The position numbers and the translations under genes were made by a program. From positions 4,605,856 to 4,669,855 of the forward strand of contig JANPWX010000026.1 of NCBI GenBank assembly GCA_024734555.1: DNA of 64,000 bases. The letters run 5' to 3'. Shown here in pieces: positions 1-12,000 of the stretch. The notes below the pieces were generated by a model. That model searched no databases. It was not told the origin of the DNA and worked only from the letters and a program-made list of their open reading frames with translations. Source of the DNA: Trochalopteron elliotii. Lineage: Eukaryota > Chordata > Aves > Passeriformes > Leiothrichidae. Positions within the stretch are counted from its first letter, which is position 1. Every line of letters begins with the position of its first letter.

Positions 1-2200
1 GCAATGGGGGAAAGGGAGGGATGAAGGGATCACTATTTTTTTTGCAGCAATGCCTTGGAACAATTGTCAGATTACAGCAGTAAAGGCAAGCTGTGGCACT
101 GATTCCAGGGAAGGAGTGTTTGAAGATTTGCCTCAGTCTAAGGATGCTAATGGTATGCTGCTAAAATACAGCTAAAATACAGGTTCCAATGTATGACTAA
201 CATAGCTGTCAAAAAGCCATTGTGCTTTATAGCTGAACAACAGTTAAAATCTTTGTTCCTTGTTAATTAACTACATATATCTATTTGGTCCTAATTATAA
301 GCAGAGTAAGCACTCCATAATACAATTGGCAAACCTATCTCAAAACAAAACTGAACTTTGTGGATAAGCATAAAAACCAAGACACGGCCTACACAGGAGA
401 CTTAAGTGTCATATATAGAAGACAGTATAGGTTGGATTTGACTTTTCATATGGAGCTCTTAACATTTCAGTTCTTTCTAAATACTGTCCTCTTTCCCCAC
501 CTTCCTCTGAACACTATTTTCTGTGGCACATATGTGCCTATTTCTTTACACTCTCCTCATTCAGCCTGTTTCAGCGATCTCAAGACCAAAAAGACAGCAC
601 CTCTGAGTCTTTCTGTGAGTTTGTACCTCCTCACAACCATCACAATCCTTTCTCCTAGCTATCTTAATTTGAAGGTACTTAGTCTAAACAGTTTCATCAT
701 CTGGGTCTCCGCTGGATTGCAGACTGCTTTCATTTGTAGAAGTAGGCATTTAAGAATCAAGCTCCTGAAGTACAACTCACACAATGCAGTCAGTTTCTTT
801 CCCTACATAGAATGGTATTTGACATATCTCAAGTGCACCCAAGAGTAACATGGTTTTTTTCTCAGAAGGACAAAACCTTCTAAAACTGTTTTCAGAAATG
901 ACAGAAATCTTTGAGCTAAGAACAAGCCATCATCCTTATTTAAGAAAATTAACTATTTGTAAGATGCAGATTTTGAATGCAACTATTCTTATAGTCATTA
1001 GCAAATGCTACAAACTTCTACAGAACTCTGCCAGCTAGGGATAGCACCAATAAAACTTTGTATCAGCATTAAGAAAAATGAGTTTTAACTTCAAGATCAA
1101 ATGCTGTAATAAAAGTCAATAGAAAACTTGTGTATCTTGGTTTTACAGACAGAAACTTGCAATTCCAGCTTTACTGTCAATGCAGCTCTCTGAGACTTTG
1201 AGGGATTATAATTGAAATATAAGCATATGAACCGAGGAGAACAAAGAGACTGCAACCATGTGATGCCTTTTCCCCATACAGGGAAAACCTAGATAGGGCC
1301 ATCTAGATTATGGCTTCTTTGGTGACATTTGCAGCAACACAGACCAACTGGAGCCCACCAGCCAGTTAAACTGGCTTCAGAGGTTCTCTGCAGCACCATT
1401 TACTTGGAACACACTGCTGATAGCTGAACTGCTCCTGACTGAACCAATGGATTTATGCTGCCATAAACAGCAAGAACAGGGAAAACCTGAACTAAAAAGT
1501 CATTTCGGTTTTATGCTGTTCTATATCTGATCTCTGCACTTAATTAAGAAATGCTATCAGACAGCCACACTGGGACCCATCTCAGTCCTACCAACCAATG
1601 TAACACAGGAACTCTGCAAAGATTCTCCTGATCTCTCTTGCTGCTCCTCCTGGAATATCAAATACTCCCTTTCCTCCAGTAGCTATTCTCTTTAAAACAC
1701 ATTCTCATCAAGAGATGAGACTGAGTGTATTTGCTCAGAAAACAAAGTTCTCTTCACCTACAGCCATTAGAAAAAGTTGAAGACTCACTCTATGCTGACA
1801 ACAAGCACTTTACAGAAATACACCACCAAGAGCAGACAGCACACAATTGTTGCTGCTCCTGCTCCCTTCTTACACTTTTTTTTTTAAGAAAGGCAGCTGA
1901 AGTGTAAAAGGCACTGCTTCTGTGCCAGCACTCTCAGCTGCAGGAAACAAAAGATTTGCAAACCACAGTGAGCTTTTCTGACAAGGCCACTGCAGTGCAA
2001 GGTTCATACACTGCTGCTCTGCACCTCAGAGCACGGACTCTGATGAGAACAGCAACACATCACGTTGCCTTTCCACTGCTTCTCCATCAATTTATGCCCT
2101 TCTTCTCCAAGGCAGGCACAAGCCATCCTACCTGCTACTCCTACACTACAGGGTGAGCTACTTCCTTCCCGCCCTTCAAACTATTGCCACGATGACAAAA
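1..2200 (+). repeat. Direct repeat copy A (at least 2.2 kb, truncated by the window edge)
   Basis: This stretch matches 9050-11249 at a constant offset of 9049 bases. All open frames inside the two copies translate identically, and the one difference I found is C at 2190 against T at 11239. Identity stops abruptly after 2200, so this is not a diverged interspersed repeat. The sequence has no recognisable transposon ends and no credible gene. It may continue left of the window. Confidence 0.97.
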
Positions 2201-5200
2201 GCATGTAAACTCCTCCCATCTCCCTGGCCATTTGGTTTCCACTCAAAACTCATGGAAATGAAGAGGAAGGATGTTGGTGAAAACAGGTACAGAGAGGTGA
2301 ACAAGAGCACTGTCACAGAGAGAGAACTCTGTTTTCTGTGTGTCCCTAGCTTTAACAACAGAGCAACCGTAAAGAACACAAAGATGTCAAAGAGCGACTA
2401 ACAAGGCCAAATGGTAAGAAATGAGAGAAATAGAAAGCAGTAGTCAAATCCTCAGTCTAATAAAGATCTTCTAATAAAAAAAAAAAACAAACCCTTTTCA
2501 ATTTGACACAACTTAGCAATGAGTAGTGTGATAATTTTAGGGGGGGAGCTACCACAAAATATGATAAGACTCGTGACTCATAAAAATTTTTGTGACTAGT
2601 ACAATCCTTACACCAAGCATGCAAGATGGAAAATGTAACCAGACTAAAAAATAAAAAAAAACACCAAACCTAAACCTAAAGATAATTGCAGATGAGGAAT
2701 GCTAAATAATTACAATACTTTACACTTCTTGTAACACCACAACAAGGAACAAGAGCAGATAAGCAAAGCATAAAAAGTGAATATGCCCCCCATTCACTTC
2801 AAAACAGAGTTTAGCTTTCCTTTTACATTACTTTGATCATTTTTGAAAGGACAGACAGACTAGAGATAAGTTTCTGGGAAAACCAGTTGACTGAAGACTG
2901 AAAAAAAGCTGTTACTTTAATGATGTTAGTGCGTTACTATACTCTGCTTGTGTAGATCTCCTTCCAAATAAAAATACAGATACATTTTGTAACCAGAAAG
3001 GTTCTTTGGAAGGGGCTTGTCAAAGCATGAATTAGGCCAAAGAGCATTTTTAGAGCAAAAAACTGTAGAATTCAGATGAACAAAATAACAGGTACAACAA
3101 GTTTCAAAGAAGCCAGGAGTACAGATAATTTATATTATGGTTACTGAGAATCAAAACAGCTCCCCAGGTCTCTGGTACAGCAGCTACAACTACACATCTG
3201 AAAATGTTACTAATTGCTTTGAGTTCTTCATTTTAAGAGACCTCACACAACACTGTAAGCATTAATGTAACAATTTGTTAACAGAGATGAAATCTTTCAG
3301 ACAAGTGTCTACTAGGTGGGTATGGCCTCCTCTACAAACAACAAAAACACCTTATCCTGACAACTGTCCACCTAGATAAAGGCCACATTTCAACCTTAAG
3401 ATATTTAAAACACTTTTTTGCAAGAATCAGAAAGCCTGACTACCATAATTACTTCCCATTGGAAACACTGAAGTGTCTTTTCTCTTACAATCTCTTGATA
3501 CATGTTTCTAAATTTGGTTAGATCTAAAAAGCTGATTTTAAATATAAAGTATGAGCTTGAATTATTTCATAAGCACATGTATTAGAGCAGTGACAAAGAA
3601 AGTTACAGACTATAGCAGGCTACTATCAGTTTAATAACCTACTGATCAGCTGAAAAGAGAACCCTCCTCACTGAGGCTACCCATTAATTGTTTTGCTGAG
3701 TAAAATGAAAGTAGTTCTTCCTTCCCCCTGGTATAAACAATACACAAACAGGTCTTAGCAAGTAATCTCTTTGGTCCCAGCTTTTCTTCCAGGTGAAGAG
3801 ACTCCAGCAGTTTTACACCATTGCAAAAGTTTGAGGGTTACACAATGCCACATCGGTCAGTCTTTCTTAAGGCAACTGCAGACTCAAAATTCACTCTTAC
3901 CATTTCTGGCAGATGAGTTCCTTCTGAGCACCAGCAGTCCTAGGCAACAGACACATGAATCTGAGGGAGAAACCAAGAGCACATGTTCCTTGTGTACCCT
4001 CTTCCTACAGTGTTCTGAAAGTCAGTGCTTCAGTTGTGGTTGGTGGGTTTGCATTCTTCACCCCTGCAATAATGCATTTCCTGGCTCAAGCCTACAGTCA
4101 CTCAGCTCACTTTCCTTGCACCATCATACACGTGTGCCAGGATGCAGTGGAAGTCAATGGCTTTGTAAGAATTGTAAATGAAATTTAATTTCCTTTAGAA
4201 GCTCAAGTCAAAAACCACATGTATTGAAAGATTTGTTTCGCTATGGATTTACTTTCCAGCTGAACTTGCCCACTGTTACAACAGCATTACTACCTAGCAC
4301 TGCTCTATGAGATATTCTTGGGCAGGGGTGACAACTCACAAAAACAGGACTAAGCTTTCACTGCAGAAGCTGCCTTCTACTTTTAACCATCACAAGTCAA
4401 GAAAGTTTGACTGCAAACACGTTTAATATGAATACAAAATTCAAATAGGATATACATTTTAGGGAACGAAACTGAGCTATTACAAGAGATTCTGACAGAA
4501 CAAAAACATAAAGAAGGCTCTGTCAGGCCAAGAATTTAATGAGGAATGATTAAAAAGTTTGATTTACAGTTACATTACAGTTGTGTTAAGCATTGAAAAC
4601 TTTAAGAATGTCAGCTGAAAGGCGTTTGAACATACAGTACATAAATCATACAATCCACACCATTGTAAATAACATATTTGAAGTATTTCATTTTACTTAA
4701 CATAACATAAAGCAACATAACATGTGCAAATGAGGACTCCAATATATTGAATTTAAAATGTCTATGATAAAATTGACATATAATTTTACATTTAAGGACT
4801 ACAGAAATGATGAAGAAATTAAAAATGTGTCCTCCATTTTACTCCCATTGCTGAAGTATGCTTTTAAATTAAACAGAAAAAACATACTGGCTCGATTTCC
4901 TCTCAAAATCATACCTGTTAAACATGAAGTTTAACTAAAGCTGTAATTTGCTCTAAGTGTACAATGACACAGCATTTACACAGTTGTCTTCCCCTTGCTG
5001 GGAACCGACAAACTATCACATGAAAGGGTTCTTAGATTATGTACACTGGTGGAAAATATTATCTTATAAAAAGGCACATACCTGTGATTTAAGGCTAGTA
5101 CGGTATTTGTTTCACAGAGAAAGAAACATTTTAAATGAAATTAGTACATTTAATGGTTGGCCTCATTCAGCAAACCACTTGGTGCAAAGAAAAGCATGTG

Positions 5201-5851
5201 CTCAGAAGCCTCAGACTGACAGTGATTCTTGCTTTAGTGTTTTTTGTTTTTTTAACCCTTTGATGGAAAGGTACATCTTAAAAAAAGACATTTGCTGCAA
5301 TTCCACTTGTCAATGAGCCATCTGCTACTGTTGCCTTATATGCAGATATCACATATAGGCCTTATATTATTCATCTGCAAAATAGTCTTTTAACTTTCTC
5401 CTTTTTTCAAAAGTCATACGAAATTTACTAAAGATGTTTTCTATATTCATCTATAAAATACCAGGTGTTGGTACAAATCATGTAAACCTCCATTTGGAAA
5501 TATTCTGACTAGCCACCAAAATACCAGAAATCACAAGCATCATTTGTCAGTGCAAATCTATAATAGTTTTGTTTCCCCTCCCTCTTTCCCTCCCCTATCC
5601 CAGTTACAGAAATAACCGCCAACCTTTACATACAAAAGGAGTGCTCTAGATTTGAAATTACAGAAATTACTTTTGGTTACCTTAAAGTCACCCACTTTCC
5701 TATCAAATTCAGTTTTATAGTATTATAAAAGGGGAAAAAATTTAAAGCTGTCTGTTCAAGAATCACTACAACAGTCCTTCAACCCCAACCCTTAATTATT
5801 CTCAGATTTAAAGAATTTTAGGTTAACATTGGGTCCTCTTCTATGATCTGA
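2201..5851 (-). other. ARFIP1 3' UTR and 3' flank
   Basis: This is AT-rich non-coding sequence downstream of the ARFIP1 stop codon. The open frames here are short and low-complexity, and none resembles a protein family. How far the 3' UTR extends cannot be read from the sequence, because no canonical polyadenylation hexamer stands out. Confidence 0.6.
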
Positions 5852-6007
5852 TTACTGTTCTTCAAGCCAGGACGGGGCATCTGCTCCAGGAGTTTTCAAT
5901 TTGATGTGGAACTGTTTAAGTGTCTGTTCAAGCTGCTTTTGATTGCCAGCAAAGTACGCCGCAATGGCATTGTGGAACAGAACAAGCTGATTGTGCAGTA
6001 CCTTCAC
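5852..6007 (-). CDS. ARFIP1: ARFIP1 terminal coding exon with stop codon
   Basis: The acceptor is CCTTGCCCGCAG, followed by 51 codons from [19 protein letters not shown] to [12 protein letters not shown] and a TAA at 5854-5852. The 3' UTR runs to lower coordinates. I found no AATAAA on this strand between 2201 and 5851; the nearest ATTAAA hexamers are at 5149-5154 and 4535-4540. This exon lies between the two copies of the 2.2-kb repeat. Confidence 0.97.
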   Translation of the reverse strand: MKVLHNQLVLFHNAIAAYFAGNQKQLEQTLKQFHIKLKTPGADAPSWLEEQ

Positions 6008-9000
6008 CTGCGGGCAAGGAGAGAGACAGAAGAGGAGGAGGCTGAGGTTAACATCATTACAGGTCAGTTATAAAGAAATAGGTGTATTTGAAATGCTCAG
6101 ACTTCCTACAGATTTATTTGACGAAAGCTTAAAAATACAGATACCAAATGCAAATATGAATTTAGTATTAAAGATTCAGAGTTTTCATGAAGTGTGTTTA
6201 ACAGTCAATACCAACTCAGCATGCACAGAGCAAACACAATTCACTGAACAGCATAATGTTATCAAATATCAAACACTTGATTATAAGTACTTGATGCCTT
6301 GAAATTACATGTCAAACCTCTAAGATACGTGCCTGCAGGCCAAATGGACCTCCCTGAAACAGTACATGGCAAGGGCATTATCTGAGTATACACTTCATTT
6401 GTTTGCCCCCCTTGCAGAGAGTTGCTGCTTTCCAGTTCATGGACACCTAAAGCAAATTAAACTGATGTCCTTCTCCCAGCAATATTTCTTGCCCATCTCC
6501 TGTAACACAGGATTATTTACAGCACTTTGTCAATATCTCAATTCTAACATTTGTGCAAAGTCAAAATAGTCATGAAATACACCTGTCACAGCAGCAACCA
6601 AAACCTGGGGAGAAGAGCACAAGGGCAGCTGGAGGGCACCACTGTTTTTCTCTTCCAGCCTGGTCTATGATAACAAGCTACAGCCTCATTGATGAAAGTC
6701 AAAGTTAAGCAAATGTTGCATTTCCATCCTAGCACACCAGGAAACCTGAAGCTGTGAATGGACAGCAGTATGCTGAAAGGCATCTGTCCAGTTTCTCCTG
6801 TAGCCAAACCCTGTCCTTTTTATTCCTGAATGTACTCTCAGCCCAGCACCATCTTACTCTTGTGTCAGACCCCCGTGGTGGTGGCCCTGTACTGGTTTCC
6901 AGCCTACAAGGCTGAGCCCAGCAGCAGGCAGCCAACATAAAAGGGAACAGAGGAACAAGGTGGCTGAGAGAGCCCCAAGGGAAGATGTGGGAGGTAACAA
7001 ATTAAGCTTCCTCTACTCAAATGTTAGATCACTGTCTCATCTCTCAGCACAATCCACAATGGACAGTGTATTTCTGTCATACTGGGAATCAAAACTGTCC
7101 TTGGGCCAGGTTTGGCCTATGCCTACCAGTGGGCCATTAACATGTTTTAACATGTTATTTGTTATTGGCTACTGTGCATCTCTGAAGTGCATGCAACTCA
7201 ATACAGAAACACTTTATAATCTTCATTTAATGAAAGATCTCTAATTAAACCCCCCACCATTATATCTGACTTCCTATGACATGTGAATAGTGCAACACTT
7301 ACTCAGAAATGTAATAAATATATTTTAAAAATTCCTTGAGAAAAAAGGGCTGAGCATGTGTGTGTGTATCCCTGCAGAAATACATAAAAATTCTGCACAA
7401 AGTTAAAATTTCTAATTCTATAACATTTTTTTTAATTGAATAGCAGACTCAATTCAAAAATTAAGTGATAAGCTGTTCTTCGCTGGCCCAAATTTTCATC
7501 TAAGTTACTCTGGCATCTGAAAACTGGAATTCCTGTGTTTTCTCCCTATGTTTCTCCTAATAATTTAGGTTAATTTATGCAAATACATGCCAAAGAATAG
7601 GCTTTTTGTCTCGTTAACAGTGTAAAATGATACTTTATTCCAGCAAAAGGCTCTCCAAGAAGATACATGAGAAGTGTGAATGGTTAGAAAGGAATTCCCC
7701 ATCACACCTTTAGACAACTTCTTTTTTATTTACAAAAGAATTTACAGAATTTATCACATACAGACATTTTAACAACTAGGAGATACAGGATTTAGCCAAC
7801 TACACTCGTTCAGAGTTCAAACTCTTTTTTGAGTCATAAAAGATGGCCTCTTCTTCAGTTTGTGTGGGCAGACAGGTATATGAACATACGGATTTTTCAT
7901 CTATAAAAATGTTAATTACCAAAATATTACACTTTACAAGTGGAAAATGTCACAACAACATAAAGGGTTTGCTTTTAAAAGTTTAGATAGAAAGCACAGT
8001 GCTTTTCTGGGGCAGATTCTTTCATCACTGACATGCAAGACTTCATGCAATCCAAGCCAGGAATTCTACAGACAAGTACACTCACTGTTATAGCATATTA
8101 CTAAAATGCTACAAGACTTTTAGGAACTCAAATAAAACAGGGGTAACAAACCTCCCCTCCCAGCCCAAGTCCATCAGTCTGAGACTGTATTTGGTACTTT
8201 GTTAGCATAGCTTTTAACATAAACCTTCTGTGGACTGCCCCAGTTCTGATGATTTTAAAAATTCAGTCAGGCCTAGGGTCAAGAATGTGTGCGCATACAC
8301 ACACACAGAGGCAGGAATTGACAGCATAGAGGCAGACAATTTGGACTGAAAAAACATGGTTTGTTTTGGAGGGATTTTTTGAACTACTAAAGCTTCCCTC
8401 ATTGTATGAGGTTCTATCCCCTAGATCATTGTGGTACAAATTTTGTGATTGTTATCAAACCAGTTGCAGAGGTTCAAAGTGTTACAGCTTCTACTCTCCT
8501 CCTTCAGAAGCTGATTGCTAAGTGAATCCCAAAAGTGATGGTGGGATCTTCTTTTCCACAGCTTCATTCAAGTAACTTTAAGATAAAGTTTTTCTAGAAA
8601 AAGACCACTGAAACTGTCTGACACGGTACAAAAAAGCTCTGTTATGAAGCAGCAGCCAGCAAAGAGAAAAAAGTTGTAATACCTCAAAACACCTGATGTC
8701 CACAGCAAAACAACCTGCAACTACAGCTAAGGACTGGATGTCAACTATTAATTTAAAACCCAGTTCAAATTTACTCACTTTTCCCATGAAAGAATCTCAC
8801 TCCAACTTGGGGAATGGGACAGTATCGTACCCACTCCCATATCTAGTCACTGATTCCAACTTCCACACAGTAGTTCACCTTAGCCCTCTGTTGGCAAAAC
8901 ATTTATGCAGATATGCAGTAAGTTGGATCAGAGAAAAGATCTAGATCAAAATTAAGCAGACAACAATGTATCTGCTTTAACCTGGATCAGTTCCCCAATC

Positions 9001-12000
9001 TGATTGTCTACACAGCTGCAAAAACACTTTGACAAACACTAGAGAGAAGGCAATGGGGGAAAGGGAGGGATGAAGGGATCACTATTTTTTTTGCAGCAAT
9101 GCCTTGGAACAATTGTCAGATTACAGCAGTAAAGGCAAGCTGTGGCACTGATTCCAGGGAAGGAGTGTTTGAAGATTTGCCTCAGTCTAAGGATGCTAAT
9201 GGTATGCTGCTAAAATACAGCTAAAATACAGGTTCCAATGTATGACTAACATAGCTGTCAAAAAGCCATTGTGCTTTATAGCTGAACAACAGTTAAAATC
9301 TTTGTTCCTTGTTAATTAACTACATATATCTATTTGGTCCTAATTATAAGCAGAGTAAGCACTCCATAATACAATTGGCAAACCTATCTCAAAACAAAAC
9401 TGAACTTTGTGGATAAGCATAAAAACCAAGACACGGCCTACACAGGAGACTTAAGTGTCATATATAGAAGACAGTATAGGTTGGATTTGACTTTTCATAT
9501 GGAGCTCTTAACATTTCAGTTCTTTCTAAATACTGTCCTCTTTCCCCACCTTCCTCTGAACACTATTTTCTGTGGCACATATGTGCCTATTTCTTTACAC
9601 TCTCCTCATTCAGCCTGTTTCAGCGATCTCAAGACCAAAAAGACAGCACCTCTGAGTCTTTCTGTGAGTTTGTACCTCCTCACAACCATCACAATCCTTT
9701 CTCCTAGCTATCTTAATTTGAAGGTACTTAGTCTAAACAGTTTCATCATCTGGGTCTCCGCTGGATTGCAGACTGCTTTCATTTGTAGAAGTAGGCATTT
9801 AAGAATCAAGCTCCTGAAGTACAACTCACACAATGCAGTCAGTTTCTTTCCCTACATAGAATGGTATTTGACATATCTCAAGTGCACCCAAGAGTAACAT
9901 GGTTTTTTTCTCAGAAGGACAAAACCTTCTAAAACTGTTTTCAGAAATGACAGAAATCTTTGAGCTAAGAACAAGCCATCATCCTTATTTAAGAAAATTA
10001 ACTATTTGTAAGATGCAGATTTTGAATGCAACTATTCTTATAGTCATTAGCAAATGCTACAAACTTCTACAGAACTCTGCCAGCTAGGGATAGCACCAAT
10101 AAAACTTTGTATCAGCATTAAGAAAAATGAGTTTTAACTTCAAGATCAAATGCTGTAATAAAAGTCAATAGAAAACTTGTGTATCTTGGTTTTACAGACA
10201 GAAACTTGCAATTCCAGCTTTACTGTCAATGCAGCTCTCTGAGACTTTGAGGGATTATAATTGAAATATAAGCATATGAACCGAGGAGAACAAAGAGACT
10301 GCAACCATGTGATGCCTTTTCCCCATACAGGGAAAACCTAGATAGGGCCATCTAGATTATGGCTTCTTTGGTGACATTTGCAGCAACACAGACCAACTGG
10401 AGCCCACCAGCCAGTTAAACTGGCTTCAGAGGTTCTCTGCAGCACCATTTACTTGGAACACACTGCTGATAGCTGAACTGCTCCTGACTGAACCAATGGA
10501 TTTATGCTGCCATAAACAGCAAGAACAGGGAAAACCTGAACTAAAAAGTCATTTCGGTTTTATGCTGTTCTATATCTGATCTCTGCACTTAATTAAGAAA
10601 TGCTATCAGACAGCCACACTGGGACCCATCTCAGTCCTACCAACCAATGTAACACAGGAACTCTGCAAAGATTCTCCTGATCTCTCTTGCTGCTCCTCCT
10701 GGAATATCAAATACTCCCTTTCCTCCAGTAGCTATTCTCTTTAAAACACATTCTCATCAAGAGATGAGACTGAGTGTATTTGCTCAGAAAACAAAGTTCT
10801 CTTCACCTACAGCCATTAGAAAAAGTTGAAGACTCACTCTATGCTGACAACAAGCACTTTACAGAAATACACCACCAAGAGCAGACAGCACACAATTGTT
10901 GCTGCTCCTGCTCCCTTCTTACACTTTTTTTTTTAAGAAAGGCAGCTGAAGTGTAAAAGGCACTGCTTCTGTGCCAGCACTCTCAGCTGCAGGAAACAAA
11001 AGATTTGCAAACCACAGTGAGCTTTTCTGACAAGGCCACTGCAGTGCAAGGTTCATACACTGCTGCTCTGCACCTCAGAGCACGGACTCTGATGAGAACA
11101 GCAACACATCACGTTGCCTTTCCACTGCTTCTCCATCAATTTATGCCCTTCTTCTCCAAGGCAGGCACAAGCCATCCTACCTGCTACTCCTACACTACAG
11201 GGTGAGCTACTTCCTTCCCGCCCTTCAAACTATTGCCATGATGACAAAATGTCATCTTACACAATAAATAGAAAAAAATAAAGTAGAGCTTACCTCAGAA
11301 AAGCTCTCAGCAGATAATTATATTTAAGCCAATATTTAAGTGTAAAGGAAGTCCTTTCTATAGCTCATTTGGGAACCAAATTACACACACCCTTTAGTAA
11401 ATATTTTTACATCTCCAGTGTCAAAACTGAGAAATGTCAACCACTGATAAAAAGGCTGAAGCATGTGAGATTCCCTACTGTATTAATCTAAAAGGCAGGA
11501 AGGAAAAAACAATCTCTTTCAGAAACAATTTGTAGGCTGTGACTGCTAACAGGATGCTTGGTCTAATTCAAGACTGTCACTAGGAAGAGAACTTCTTCAG
11601 TGTTTCCTAAACTGTCTTATTTAGTTTAAAGTAATATGGAAATGTGTTTTGTACAAGATGGAAATAAAATGCTTTTGCTCTGAAGCCTTCCTATATACAT
11701 AAACTTCAACTGGTGTGTTATATAGATAATGGAAACCATGAGGAAGCAGGGTAAGTCCTATTTTAAACTAATTTGAACTTAAGCATCAGAATTCCTGTAT
11801 AGATATGAACTGAAAGGATTTAACCATTTTAACAGAGGTACATTGTAGTGGTAGCAAACAACTTACTAAAAGAAGAAAACAAAGGTGGGGAGAGTTGGAA
11901 GACACCTTCAGCATACTAGTTTTCAACCTAGCACAGTTTTAAAACTCAGTTCTCATGAGCATTTTCTAATTTAAGAATCAGTGTCAGCATTTAGATAAAA

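Noticed and set aside
360..848. 162-codon open frame, repeated at 9409-9897
   Set aside because: It is duplicated only because the whole 2.2-kb segment is. The peptide is rich in Leu/Ser/Phe/His from AT-rich DNA, with no domain or splice context.
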